A DNA stretch of 64,000 nt. It comes from Arachnopeziza araneosa (lineage: Eukaryota > Ascomycota > Leotiomycetes > Helotiales > Arachnopezizaceae). Below are positions 46,600 to 59,619 of this stretch, one piece after another. Under the pieces are notes generated by a model that saw only the letters and a list, made by a program, of their open reading frames with translations, made no database searches and was not told where the DNA came from. Each line of letters opens with the position of its first letter. Position 1 is the first letter of the stretch. Both the position numbers and the translations under genes were made by a program. The DNA is taken from positions 1 to 64,000 of the forward strand of contig QYAI01000055.1 of assembly GCA_003988855.1 (NCBI GenBank). The letters run 5' to 3'.

Positions 46600-49500
46600 A
46601 TGGAGGCGGTTCGTTTAATACCACGTCCTATCAACCGCACTAGGGCATTCAGCGATAGCCTCCCGCTGCGAGGACGAGCAGGTAGTGATCGAGACGCACT
46701 ACGAAAAGAGGCTAGCTTAAGTCACATCGATGAAAACTGGTCACCTGCCGCTGTCCCAAACGGCCTTGAGAGGATGCTGAAAACGACAACAGAAACAGGA
46801 GACATAAGCATGTTCTTGGTCAAATCGTCACGCATTCCTCATGGCCATACTACACCAAGAACAGCTCTTGGGCCATACAGTCCCGAGCCCCAGAAGCAAT
46901 GGCAGGTTTTCCAGCCATTTGGTATTCCCAGCATTGACGATAGACGTCGTCTACCGTCATATACCCGAGACACCACTTCAGAAGTCGTCTCTATGTACGA
47001 AACGGCAAGCCAGAAGTCTGCATCTCGCTTGTCCGAAAGCGCAGATTACCGTACCCATTCCATGACCCAAGCATCCTTGTATTCGTCTTATACTTTATCT
47101 AATCATCGGTCCTATGCTAGTTTGCGAAGCCAACCAGAGGGAAGGCGTTCCCTTCAGCGTCCTCGATCTCCATTTGTATATCCAGCTCGACATAGACGCT
47201 CTGGTCTTCGCCCTTTATCTCCCGCCTATACAGATGGAGGGTTGGTTGACTACAGTCGACGTGCTGAGATTGACCGATTGCCAAATGTGAGCATTGTTTT
47301 GCTAAGTCCTTCGTAGATCACGACGTTGATATATTTTGGTTAGGGATTCAACCACAGCAGTTCATCGCCGTCACCTTGTTACACTCGAATGCAGGAGCCG
47401 CTTTTATCACTGCGACCTGATGGAAATATATCAATGTCTTCATTGCTGAGCCAGCCCACCCCACCTCGACGATCTTCCAGTCCTCATATACACCAAAGCA
47501 ACCCTTCTTCAATGAACGAGGGGGCTCCCAAGAATGGCCCGGCATCTGAGAACAAATCGCCAGCAAGGAGCATGTTCAGCTTAGCTTCAACTGTAAATCT
47601 ATATGGTACAGTCCCTGCACTGTCGGTAACTGAGACGCCTGGAAAGTTTCCTTCTACATCACCGTTATATTATGATTATACTGAAGATTTCGACATTGAG
47701 GATCGTGATCCACAAGAGTTTCATACCACTGCAGCGGAATTCAAAATCAATACATCTGTTGTGGAAGAGAATTCAGAGGATCAAGACTGGCTGGTTCTCA
47801 GCGGAAAAGTTTTTGATTGCAGTACTGATCAATCTTCTCCGGCATCATCCTACGTTAACAAACCCGCGATAATAATCTCGAATTCGATGCAAAGGGATAC
47901 CAAGATAACTGAAGCAACGCAATATATCGACGACAGAATTGAGGTATTCAACACCGCAAGCTCCACCTCACCTCATGATAAGAAGATTGTTCGCTTATCG
48001 AGGCTTGGTTATCGTACACGAAAATCAAACAGTCGTGTTGAGGAAGTAGTTGGACTTCTTTCCTCGCCATCTTCTGAAATATCAGCGGACCAGAACGACA
48101 TTCACGGAGTCAAGGCAGCAACTCACATCATTGATCAACATAATAGAGAGCAAGGAACGAGTTCACAGCAGACATTGTCTACCCCCCTAGGGATCAATCT
48201 GCCGCAGATTTTACCTACTCTTAATAGCACAATTGTCCCTGAGGCAAAAGTCACATCAGTAGGGCATGTTTCTCCAATTTCAAGAGCAGTGTTGTCAATA
48301 ACACCCGGAAATGAACCTCCAGTGTTGGGCTCGAGCAATACTATCGAGCGTACGACACCCCCAGATCCGAACAAAGATAAGTTCTGCACTACTCTGGTCT
48401 CTAAGTGTCTTCGTTCCGGCGGATTTACTTCTAAACATGCGGGACTCAATAGTCTTGTAGACGTCATCCAAAATGTTGACAACTCAGAAATCCGCGTCCT
48501 GAGATTTCCAGCGCCAAGCCTTCTTCTCCCAAGAAGAAACCTTCTGCCTTCCCCAATAATCCCAGATGAGCCTATACTTGGAGATCTTTTATATTTAGAT
48601 TATATTCGGTCTCTTGATGGATCTTTCTTAAGTCGGGGACAAACAAATGCAATCGACAGAAAGCCACAAACTGAGCCCAATAGAAGACATCCACATCCAC
48701 ATGGTGAGGACAGTCTCCAACTTTCCGCCATCGTGGACAACGGACAAATCAACTTACCCAACTTCGGTCTTCAAATACCCAGCAAGTTTATTGCTTGTTC
48801 GCAGCCACCAATGTTGGCACCAAAACCAATCTCACCTGCGAGGCAACTCAAGCTGAAAAATAGTATCCCACAACTGATGAAAACCCTCCCACTTTTGCCA
48901 CCTGAACCAATGGTTCGCGCATTCTATCCGCCCAGTAATAAGTCATACCTGGAGATTGACTTACCCTGTCGCTTCTCGCCGCTTTCGCCAGATTATATGA
49001 CTACACCACTGGAAGAAACATCTCAGGCAAACAAGTCATCTATAGTCCAACTGAAAACCCTTAGTTCTGTGGGAGTGAATGTGCCTGCACAGGAAATTAT
49101 AGACCCCATTTCGGACGAGAGTGGAGAATCTTCACCAAAGTTGAGACTAAAGATGAAGTCTTCAGGTTCTTTGCGTCCGAGTTCACCACCAAGCTCACGG
49201 CCGTGGAATTTTGATGAGAGTTACCCATGGTCAAGTCAGGAACCAGAAGTCTGTCTGCCAATCTCTAGCATAGAGAAGCTGACAACCAACAACATACCGA
49301 AATTCAAGTTGAAGATTACTAGAGCAACAAATTCCACTCAAGGAACGGTACGAATTAATTACAATTCTTCTGAATCGAACGGGTTGAACCTTTCCAACCC
49401 CTCAGACCTTTTTACACCATTGAAACTAAACAATGGCATACAGCACATCGGCAAGAGCTTTGATTCAAGAAAAACTGGTGCCACGAGTAATTATGAAAGT

Positions 49501-50001
49501 GAACCCTTGGATCACAGTCTGTACAACACAGGAGCATCTGGTGATCATTACTGTGATAACTCCACCAGCTCTAAAATACCAATTTTAACGTCACCACCAA
49601 ACCCAGTTAAAGAATCTGAGACCTGCAGTATATTTTCAGATCATAGCTTACACACTCAAGGACCACAAGGCTTGCGAAAGAAATTTTTAATGTTCAAAGC
49701 TCGGGTTGCTGTGCCCTATGCATCCAGAATTGCTTCTCTGTCATTGGATAACGTCACTTGGAGAGACCAGATTTCTCCATATACTCGAAAGTCGCGGGCA
49801 ACTCGATCAATCCCGAATCTTCGTAGTAGAAACCCGAGTAGTGAAACTACTCCTGTACGCCGTATGGAAGGGAAAATACAAGCCCGTCGTTTAACAACAA
49901 GAGTGCGATCTTGGATTCATGGCACCAGATTACGTATTGCTGCTCGCATTAAAGCCCAAGGAAAGGGTGGGACAGGAAGCGACGAAACTATGACTATGTA
50001 G
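46600..50001 (+). CDS. Large Ser/Pro-rich protein of unknown function
   Basis: Two exons (46600-47286, 47344-50001) give about 1114 residues. I recognise no domain. The protein is dominated by Ser, Pro, Thr and Asn with scattered basic clusters, which suggests long disordered regions with many potential phosphorylation sites. More ordered islands may exist near RPRSPFVYPARHRRSGLRPL (about 187-206), around FPAPSLLLPRRNLLPSP (about 625) and in the basic C-terminus (about 1000-1114), which includes LRKKFLMFKARVAVPYASRI. No signal peptide or transmembrane helix is seen. The exon join is phase 0 with GTGAGC donor and TTAG acceptor. Without a homologue search it remains hypothetical. Confidence 0.75.
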
Positions 50002-51183
50002 GGTCTTGGACCGACCCTTTCGTGTTTTATGCGTGGCTCGTAGTCATCACGATTATTGGGTCGTTTGATTTTGATGCATTAAAATTTACTTTTATCAGTA
50101 GTGTGTAAAGCCTTGGTCGGTCAATATAATTTTGGTCGCAGGGCTGCACTGAGAGATTGTACGAGTTTCGATCCATTAATTAGTTTTTAATATGAATAGA
50201 TAGCTTAACCCAATGAAACCTTTCTTTAAACGCTACTATTGCATCTGTTCCAAATCACTCTTGGGAAGGTGAAAATTATTTAGGAGGTTTAGCCATTCAT
50301 TCTTTGAGGAGGCTGAACAACGCACCAGCATCTTCTGGTAGTCATAATCAATTTTAGATCGCAAGTGGCAGTTCATATCCAAATTGTGAACTTGATTGAA
50401 ACCTAGAAGATAGCTCTAACCCGATGTCACGAGAATTTACGAAATGACGACCTCGGGAGAATCTGAGTCAAGTTTCAAGTCAGGAACTGATTCTAGAATT
50501 TTCTCGTCTTCATTTAACTATTATGCCTCTGATACAGGGGTTCCGAATCGAACTCATACCCCCCAAAAAGGGAGTTATCAATACGATACATGCTTTTACA
50601 TCGGAGGAATTGGAACGCACAGTTTACCTAGATACTTTATGCTATCACGTGACCCATGTACCAAAAGAGCTGCATACTTGCATCAAATATGGAGGAGCGC
50701 TATAAAAGGGATACATTCTGAATGTATGTATGCTTCGTCGCCAGATTTTCCTTCTCAACACCATCTCCGCTACCATTAAGTCGTGGCACTCAGATTCAAT
50801 TGGGCAGACAAAAAAGATTGGAATAAGCAGCAAGGGGACGAGCGTGAAGAAGCGCGTTTCTTTCTTGCCGAGGATGAGGAAAAATAAATTATTGAGGGAC
50901 AAGAGACAGATAATGAAGACTCTGCCACATTGGGACCTGGCCAAGAACAAGACATAAGAGCGCTGATAGATGCGAGTCGTTTCCAACGAAATGAATGGGA
51001 AAGGCATTCCACCAAAAGAATAGCATAGGTACTGTACTGGAACAATCTAGACTAATTATACGACGGACAAAGCTTATATGGAGGCCTAAGAGGAGATGAA
51101 CGGTAAGTTGTTTACGTTGTAGAGGGCTTGTCAAGCCTCTCACTGGCCCCTGTCAGTAACAATAACTGGAGCTAGCTATTGAG
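50002..51183. other. Convergent intergenic region with possible gene remnant
   Basis: 1.18 kb between the stops of the unknown protein and MON1. On the plus strand, 50444-51026 contains several overlapping frames with coding-like stretches (for example GFRIELIPPKKGVINTIHAF after an in-phase TACAG acceptor-like site at about 50540, and DEREEARFFLAEDEEK near 50870), but they lie in different phases with stops between them. I could not assemble a gene. It may be a decayed gene or chance. Confidence 0.4.
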
Positions 51184-53093
51184 CTAGAATACGCCTCCGC
51201 CAATAATGAATATTCGCTCTTCTTCCCGTCTGATCCATTGGATTATATGACTGGCCCCTTGAGCGACCGCTGCACGGGAAGCGTTCGGACCAGCTACGCA
51301 GAAGAATTCGAACAACGGAGTGATCCAAGCAAGAGATACACTGTCCTTGCCTACGCAGTGGAGTACTTTAAAGTGGTAGTGCTTTGCATGAGTCGAAGCA
51401 TGTAGGTTATGATACAGGGTCATGAGTCTAGCATCACTCCTTAGCTTACGAGAATGTCTAAAAAGAGTAATTGACTGCAAACTTACCTTCTTTGTCCGAG
51501 AAGAGTACTAAATTGTGAATCATAAGATGGCATGATAAACTGAACGTTTGCTCGTGATTTGTAAAGAAAATGCTTTATGACGGTTCCTTGTACAATATCT
51601 GTTGTACTTGGACGTCCCTGAAGAACAGCGTTCTTAATAACAGTCATGCTACCGTTCTTCTCGAGCTCAGCGACGATATCATCTCGCATTTTCTGGAGTT
51701 CAAAAAAACTCTCCTTATTTGCACTGATGAGCAAGATTGCTATTTCATTATCTCGGCTTGCACTAGGTTCTGCAATAAACCCACTACCCTTACCTGCGAC
51801 ATCAAGTGCGCTTAAAAAGCTCACATACATGTAGAGATAGCCTCTATTGTTAAAACCGGGAAGGCAGACTGGTATCCAGTTTTCACCCCCTCCAGTTTTC
51901 ACGCTTCCAGCTTCGAATAGCATATTGAAGATCAACTGAAGGTCGCTAGGATGGAGTGAGTGTCTTTTCGGTCTGACAACACTAACAAGTCTCCCACTAG
52001 CAACGATCAAGCCGTAGAGTAAGTTGGCGGTTCGAGCCTTAAGTAATGTAGTGTTGATCAAATGTCTCTGAGATTTCCTTATCTTTAAACACTCTAACGC
52101 GGATAGTAGAGTTGAAGGAGAACCCTTCGTGAAAGTGTCTGCAAGAGTAGAGAGTAGAGTTTCTGTGCCTTCAAGAGGCCTCCGAAGATCGGTATTTGGG
52201 CGGTTGGCGAAAAGTTGAGTCAAGGTAGGTAGGGTTAAGGTCGACAGGATTTGCATATAGAGAGCGTCCAACTGTGCCCTAAGCTGAGAATCACTCTCTC
52301 CAAGTTTACTGATAGCTACTAAGTAGAGTGGACCTTCAATTAAAACGACAAATCGTGTTCTGCCAGCTGTGAAGCCCAGTAATGGATCATTGGATTCTTG
52401 AAAGAATGAGATGATTGTTTGGATGATCCCGATATAGCCGTTGACCAAATTTTGATCGCCATGTCTGCTGTAGATTGGTTTGCCCGCCGAAGACAAAATC
52501 AAGTAATGCTTGAGCTTAGATTTCCACTGCGAAAGAACTTCTTCTTCATTACCGCCTCTGCTATCTATGGCATCCAATTCTTCAAACTCTTGCTCAAAAT
52601 TCCACAATGAGGTTTCCTCAAACTTGATTGTCTCGAAAGGATTCACATTATCGGCCTGAGAGCTGAGCAGTTTCCAAGCGGGACTTGGGATATTGAATCC
52701 TTCATTCAAAAGGCTTGCCAAATCGCCATTTGCTCTCATTGTTGGAGCAAAGCTCAGAAGACTAGCATTATCTTCAATTTCGTAACCATTGCGAAAAATC
52801 TTCCGGCTAGGCGTGCTGCGACCTCCAGAAGCTTCCGAAAGCTGGTTTGATTCGGGTGTCAACTGAGCCGTGGGGTTCGTTGAAAATGTGCCTCTTGACC
52901 CATCGGGAAAGGCCAGCGTTTGAATCTCCACCGAGGACAGCGCTGTCGTAGTTTTCCCTTGTAATATGGGTCGATGATCGACCTGGAGAAGTGTAGGGCG
53001 AGGAGGGAGAAGGGGTCGCTGCTCCTTAGAGGAGGCAACCGACGGTGGTCTCGAAGCGCCAGCTTCCTCAAGAATCTCAACGTCGTGGGTCAT
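51184..53093 (-). CDS. MON1: Vacuolar fusion protein Mon1
   Basis: Two exons (53093-51487, 51457-51184) give 626 residues. With Ccz1, Mon1 is the guanine-nucleotide exchange factor that activates the Rab7 homologue Ypt7 on late endosomes, autophagosomes and vacuoles. About 165 disordered N-terminal residues precede three longin-type domains. Motifs: SKLKHYLILSSAGKPIYSRH at the start of longin 1, the FFQESNDPLLGFTAGRTRFV stretch, LYGLIVASGRLVSVVRPKRH, and near the end LMTLYHNLHASTHAK completed in exon 2. The intron (29 nt between 51486 and 51458) is very short, but removing it is needed to pass the stop and reach the conserved C-terminus. The gene is divergent from DOP1. Confidence 0.92.
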
Positions 53094-53434
53094 GAGGGCA
53101 CGGCTGATGGCATCCTCGAACGACCAAAGGACCGAAGTGGCTCATTTGTGGCGAGAAGATATTCGTACAGGAGGTAAGTATGTGTACGGAGATAAGAGGT
53201 TGGAGAAGGTCGTTGTTCGGCTGTCTTGCAAAAGAGTGGAGTGGCTTGATGAGCCTTGCGCGGCACACCATGAATCTTCAGCCTCGACCACAAAGACGTA
53301 TACATTATTTCACAAACGCCTCTCTCACACATACCAGGAGAATAGTGATCAGGAAACGGCTTTTTGCAAGCCAAACTATGGAAAAACAACGCTGCTCACC
53401 ACGTCTCTTTGAATGAATACTCGCCCACACAAAC
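53094..53434. other. Divergent promoter MON1/DOP1
   Basis: 341 bp between the start codons of two endomembrane-traffic genes. Overlapping frames on both strands here lack motifs. If the DOP1 start were further upstream, this region would shrink. Confidence 0.5.
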
Positions 53435-56400
53435 ATGGCTCTCGAGCCAAGTGTTTCTCCAGAGCCCAGTTCCGGTAGAGCTTCCCCCATCTCGAGAAAG
53501 TGGAGGAGTCAACTCAATTCTGGCAAGCCTTACCTCCTTAGCCTCTACAGCTACTAACCACCTAGCAGATGATCCTTCTTTCAAGGACAAATCGTTTCGC
53601 CGATACGCTTCGGGCGTTGACCGATCTCTGTCCCTTTTTGAAACAGCCCTACAAGAATGGGCCGATTACATCTCGTTCCTATCGCGATTATTGAAGGTCA
53701 GCATTGCTATTCCGCCCATGTTCGCCAAAGGTGCTAATTTTAAGGCCAGTCTCTCCAAGCCCATCCTTCAACTACGATTACAATTCCGTCAAAGGCAATT
53801 GTCGCCAAGCGTCTTGCCCAATGCCTTAATCCTTCTCTGCCTTCTGGTGTACATCAAAAGGCCCTCGAAGTTTATGGTTTTGTTTTCTCCCTGATTGGCA
53901 AAGATGCTCTGTCCAAAGACCTTGCATTGTGGTTGCCTGGGCTATCCTCCACTCTCACGTTTGCATCACTCTCCGTCAGAACACCGTTTCTAGGGCTCTT
54001 TGAAGATTACATCGTAGTGTTAGACTCTCGCTCTCTACGGCCGGCACTGAAAGCTATTATACTGGCGCTGCTACCGGGCTTGGAAGAGGAGTCGAGTGAA
54101 GATTTTGAGAGAACTCTAAACCTACTTGGCGGCTTTAAAAAAGCCGTTCGGCCCGCTAACCGCGAGAACATTGGGCAAGACTTTAATAGCGGAGATGATT
54201 ACTTTTGGCAATGTTTCTTCCTGGCAGCAATCACTAGCAATAGCCGACGACTTGGGGCTCTTGCGTATCTTTTGCGAAATCTTCCGAAGCTTGGAGGGTC
54301 CGTATCTTCCACGAATGGGTCTGGGAACTTTGGTTTGGAAATAGAAGTCATACAGCTGTCTACGTTAGTCACGTCTCCCGAGCCAGGCCTGCTACTACGA
54401 TGCTTTGCGGCCGGTTTGGCTGATGAGCAGCTTTTGATACAACGGGGGTTCTTAGACCTGCTCGTAACCCATTTACCTTTACATTCGCGAGTTTTGCAGG
54501 AGAAGATCAAACCCGAGGATCTTGAGCTTCTTGTCACAGCAGCTATAGGAGTCGTTTCTCGCAGAGAAATGAGTCTGAACAGACGGTTGTGGACATGGCT
54601 TCTTGGCCCTGAGCCATCCAGCCAGGACGGTGATGCTCTTGAATCGCCAATTTCCGTGATGGGCGACCACTTAGGACCACCAGCATCCTCGAGAACACGT
54701 TATTTTGAAGAGTTTGGCTTGCAGCCCTTGACTCGAGCTCTCTTAAAGTTAATCGCCAAGGATCAGCTGAACGCAGTTGAGCGTGCTCGCCCTTTCCGTA
54801 TTTGTTTGTCTCTGATGGACAGGTGGGAAATTGGCGGCCTTATCGTACCAGATATCTTTCTGCCTGTGATTGACAGCGTGCGAAGATACAAAGACACGGC
54901 GCCTACCAAGGCGGAGTTTTCTGAGGTCCTGCGTAGCGCAAGTGTATTTTTCGATGGTGTTGAAAGCGGTCTGATTTGGGGTAAGATAATCGGACTGATT
55001 GACCATGCAAGTGCAGCAGACGTGGTACCGCTGACAGAGCGGCTCGACAAGCTAACTCTGGTAAATTTTATTATTGCAAACTTCAATGTGCGGGAGGAAG
55101 AAATGCTCCTCGTACATGCTCCTCTTACAGCAATGACAATTCTGACAGTACTGGAAGATGCGAAAGCACAAGCAGTTCGGCAGTCAAGCGAATACAGCAG
55201 ACAAGAAGAAGCGTCAAAACTGGCCTTGAGTATAGCACTGAGTTTGATTGAGCTTATTCCGGAGCATGCGTTTCAACAAAGTCCTTTGATAGTGCTTTCC
55301 AAAGATGGCACAGACGACAAAGACGAGTTCCAGTCTCTCACAAACTCCGATATTCACCAGAGAATCAAGGTATTTTATACCCAAGAACATGGGAATCTAG
55401 AAGCTTTTTCTCCTCCATATTCTCCTCGCGACATGAACAAGCTTCTGCTGCGAGAAGCAGTGAATATAGCATGCCAAAGCTTGTCCGAACCAACCTCTGT
55501 TGTTGATGCTGGGCTTAAGACCAAGCTCTTAGTTATGATGTTGACGAAATTCCCCCGAGTCACGATTTTGGATGTTTCCAATTTGCTGTTGTCTATACAG
55601 AGCAAACTGAAAGTATTGTCGCCGATGCCGTTCTCGATTTTGTCTTCCATCATGTCCCTTGCGACCAATCTACATTCAACATCTTGCATTTCTTCCTTGG
55701 AGCTTTCAGAGCTTGTAGAGCCTCTGGTTCGCCAGACTTGGTGTTTCCTTTCTTCTAATCACCCTAAATATCATGTTGAGGCAGTTCGATGTCTCTGGCA
55801 GCTTCAAATGGCACAATCTCTATCTAGTCGTGAGGTAGAGGCTGCGATCTGTACAATAATGGTTGAGCGCGACATAAAGGGTACATTCGCTATGCGGACT
55901 GCCGACTCTGGAAAGAGATTTGCCATCTTGTGGACCCATACTCTTCAAGACATAGCCCACCAAGATCGCAGATCCTCCAAAACCTCGTCTGTCGAGACGA
56001 GGGGCCAAAAACCTTCGTTGGGATCCAATGATTTTGAGATTATGCTAGCTCGGCCTCTACTCCTTCTATTGGACGCTCTACTAGACGACCGTACCCAATT
56101 GTTTATGACCATAAGAACATGGTTACAGAATCTAGTCGGCCCGGAGAAGTACAGAAACCAGATGATAGACTCTTAGGATATCTCCGCTAACAGTATTCAG
56201 GCTACTTCATCTGTTTGTAATGAAGCTAACAAAGTATCAATTCCTACAACAACCTACTAAATCGGCAGTCAATTTTGCGGCGATGAGTGGAAACACTTAC
56301 GTTAGTGATGACGATCTGGATCAGTGCTTGTATTACCTGAGGACGTTTTCCAACGTTTTACGATGGTCATCGGATAATATATGGGCAACGATGGCCACAA

Positions 56401-59290
56401 CTAGAACCTCTTCAAGCGATATTAGTCACATTAGAATAAGTACGCTTCCTCATACTTTGAAATATAATTCTAACATGAATAGCCGGGCAAGATGGTGATG
56501 TCACTTTGCTAGAGTTCTTTTTGCATGCTTGTCTCCAAGCAATATGCAGAAGTTGTGATAAGGAGGATAAAAATCTCCAGTCTCGAGTCACCCAGTTCCA
56601 TCGAGTTGCTCTGAATATCCTACACCAGATCCTTTTGAGTCAATACTCGCTTCCGTTGACAGATCTCAAGCTCGAGAATGTTCTGATTGATCGATTGATC
56701 CAATCCCTTGATGAGCCGGACTCCCTTATCCAAGTCTTACTGCTGGATGTTGTTTTTGCTGCACTGAAGCTTCGAAATGCTGCCAGGCCAGTACGTACAT
56801 CACTTTCTCCTACCACCGAGCTCAAACGCTCCACAATCCAAGATCCACCTCACGGGCCACGGCTTTCTATAACTACTGAAAATGTCGATCAATATATGTC
56901 TCAGGTGTCGCCCCCTCCAGCTTCGCTTGTGAAATGCCTCCAAGCCGGCATCTCCGCGCCGAGTAGTCGGCCCGTTCTAGAGAGCTGGGTGAGCTTCTTG
57001 ACTGAATGTATGCCCTTCTACTCCGATACTTTATTCCAAATTCTCATTCCTCTGGTCGAGACTCTCTGTTCGCAGGTTGCAAACACATTTCGTGATCTTC
57101 AAAGCACCTTTAAAACATCAGGATTGATTCTAAAAGCACCGGTGGCCCCGGAATCTACTCTGATATCTTTATTGAATGGCCTGGAATACTTGCTTGCTAA
57201 AGCACATGATCGTTTGCTGCAGGACGAATCGAAAACCCCAGCTATAAAGAGCCCAGAACAACCCCAGGGCTTCTTTGGAAATATGACATCCAGTCTCTTT
57301 GCATCAGAAACTCACCAGTCAAGGAGTGCCACAGCCAACAATAGACTTACAGTTCTCCTTTGTTTTCAGGATACCGTTCGGATCTGCTTCATGATTTGGT
57401 CTTGGGGTGGTGATGACTTCTCTGTACAAGACCCAGAGTCTTCTTCCTCATTCGCCTATACTTCGTTACGAATGCGAAACAGAGCGCGAAGGCTTCTTGA
57501 ACATCTATTTGCTGCGGAAGCTCTTGAATGCTTAGAGACCGTAGTCGAGATTTGGCGAAAGTCATTCGAGACGCAGAACGACCACGGCCACTCAGCAGTC
57601 ATTAATCTCCTTCATGTCCTCGATGGCTCGCGACCGAAACACACTATACCTGCGATTTTCAATGCAATTTATAGTCGCACAAACCCAGCAGCACTGGATC
57701 CGTCTCGAAAATCGGCTTTAACATCATCATTAAATGATACGGATCTGGTTGTGTTTTTGGTGGAGTATGCTCGATCGCTAGAAGATGATGCTATGGATGA
57801 AATATGGATTGACTGCCTGACTTTCTTGAAAGACATACTGGCAAATCCTCTGCCACACAGACAGGCACTTCCCAGATTACTCGAGTTTGCATCGATATTA
57901 GGCGAAAAGGTTGACAATACTAACTTCGGAGAACAGCGAAGGATGAGGAGAGACTTGGCAGTAAGTCACCACCATTCTAAAAAAAAATCGACTAACGTAT
58001 CAGGACCTGTTTCTCAGACTTCTCACTGCTATATTTACTACCCGATCTATGGGGTTCTCCGAGAATCTTATCGACAGCGATGAACGAACGAGTACATCTC
58101 CTTCGAAACTACAACGACCTGATGATGTGGTTGGAATTCTAGCTTCCATTGCACCGAACCTGCCCAAGATTCTTGTAGAATCGGATCGTGTAGTCAGCGC
58201 AGCAAACACAATTTCTTCAAGCGTTATTGCGCCGATGTTCAAATCGAAATCATTCCCAGAAAACATATCTAAAAGTACATTGGTACTTCTCTACCAGCTA
58301 GCACGTCTTCCACAGTCACAAAAATTATGGAAGAAAGATGTCGGTGATGTTTTTAATGATCCAAGGTTCTTTGGGAGTAATGTAAATCTAGTTGATAGTA
58401 ATTGGCTTCCCCTTCTAAAGCAGTGGAGTCTGAGTGATAAGGAGAGAATGCCGGAACTACTTTCACGACTATTACCGCCGACCACAGCGGGCATAGTCTT
58501 CGGGGTAGGAGCTACATCAGCAAGACTTGAGGCAGACAGGAAAACTCAGCTCAACCTACGGCGGATAGCGACCCTTATCTTAGCCACGATGGCTGACAAT
58601 TTTGTCACAGACTTGCCAGTTATACAAGAAAAAATTGTTGAGCTTCTTGCTGCTACAATAACTTCGTCTCCGTCATCTACTACTCGAGCTGATATTTATC
58701 TACTCATTCGGGCCTTAGTACTGAAAACTTCCGTCATTCACCTCGCAACTTTATGGCCTATCATCAATGCTGAACTCCACGCTGTGCTTTCATCAACAGT
58801 AGCGCCAGACCATAGTGCTGCAGCTGAAACATACAATAATTACTCGATTCTCCAAGCTTGCAAGCTTCTTGACACTCTTCTTTGCATTGCCCCGGATGAT
58901 TTTCAACTGCACGAATGGCTTTTCATTACCGACACTATAGATGCCATCTATCGCCCTTCTGAATTTGAGCCCATCGCATTAGTCGAAGAGCTCTCTGAGG
59001 AGCTTGGGTCAACCGCAGCTGGCTCTGCAGTACAGACTGACCCCCTTGCTATGCAAGCCACCAGTAGCACAAGTCGGAAGCCGCTGCTCGGCCCTGGCGG
59101 AATTAGCGATATGGGTAATTGGGAGAGGAAGGATGAGCTAGTGGGAAAAGTTCTAAGACCATTCTTTGGTCAATTGAGTATTTTCGCTTTTGAAAGTACG
59201 TATTCTATGGGCGCGCCTGATTGGGAGGCTTGCAGGACGAGTCTTCTCGGGGATTTGTTTGATGAGAAGAGCATTGTGAAGACGGTATAG
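53435..59290 (+). CDS. DOP1: Dopey family protein Dop1
   Basis: Six exons (53435-53522, 53569-53696, 53750-56148, 56201-56439, 56483-57960, 58004-59290) give about 1872 residues. The Dopey N-terminal domain opens with RRYASGVDRSLSLFETALQEWADYI and continues through AIVAKRLAQCLNPSLPSGVH and ALEVYGFVFSLIGKDALSKD. The remainder is a long helical solenoid with conserved LDQCLYYLRTFSNVLRWSS and a leucine-rich C-terminal region. Dop1 works with Mon2 and Neo1 in endosome-Golgi traffic. The first junction is uncertain: either a GC donor (TCTG^GCAAGC, 46-nt intron) or an earlier GT donor at 53475, which shortens the protein by 16 residues. The other junctions are clear and in phase. Confidence 0.9.
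53523..53568 (+). other. Candidate GC-AG intron in DOP1
   Basis: The donor is TCTG^GCAAGC, the branch site CTACTAAC is perfect and the acceptor is AGCAG. At 46 nt it fits the local intron size, whereas the GT alternative gives 94 nt. Confidence 0.45.
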
Positions 59291-59619
59291 ACAAAGTAAT
59301 AGAAATAATAGATATCTTCATTACTTCCGATCATCGTCTGATTTCAACAGCGATTCTCTCCGACCGAAATGTAAAGGCACACCCAGCCTTGGGACAAAAG
59401 ATATCCAGGACTAAGAAGCTACTTCGTGTTCCATGGTTTGGCCTGGTATTTTCTACCTGGCATTTTGATATGGAACTAAACTAATAGTAGCAGATATTTT
59501 CACGGGATAAAGATTACTCTTCTAAGACTAATAACTTAGATGGAGCTCTGATATGCGGACCCCATCTAGCACTTTTACCCTGCTTATGTTTTTGGCCTTT
59601 CACGGCTTCTTTCCACGTC
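59291..59619. other. Convergent intergenic region DOP1/TGS1
   Basis: 329 bp between two stop codons. No coding feature seen. Confidence 0.5.

Noticed and set aside
46242..46618. Several overlapping plus-strand frames upstream of the Ser/Pro-rich gene
   Set aside because: They occupy different phases, lack motifs and lie in a divergent promoter region.
54199..55086. Minus-strand frames of 63-112 codons within DOP1
   Set aside because: They are antisense to a long, well-supported exon with conserved Dopey sequence.
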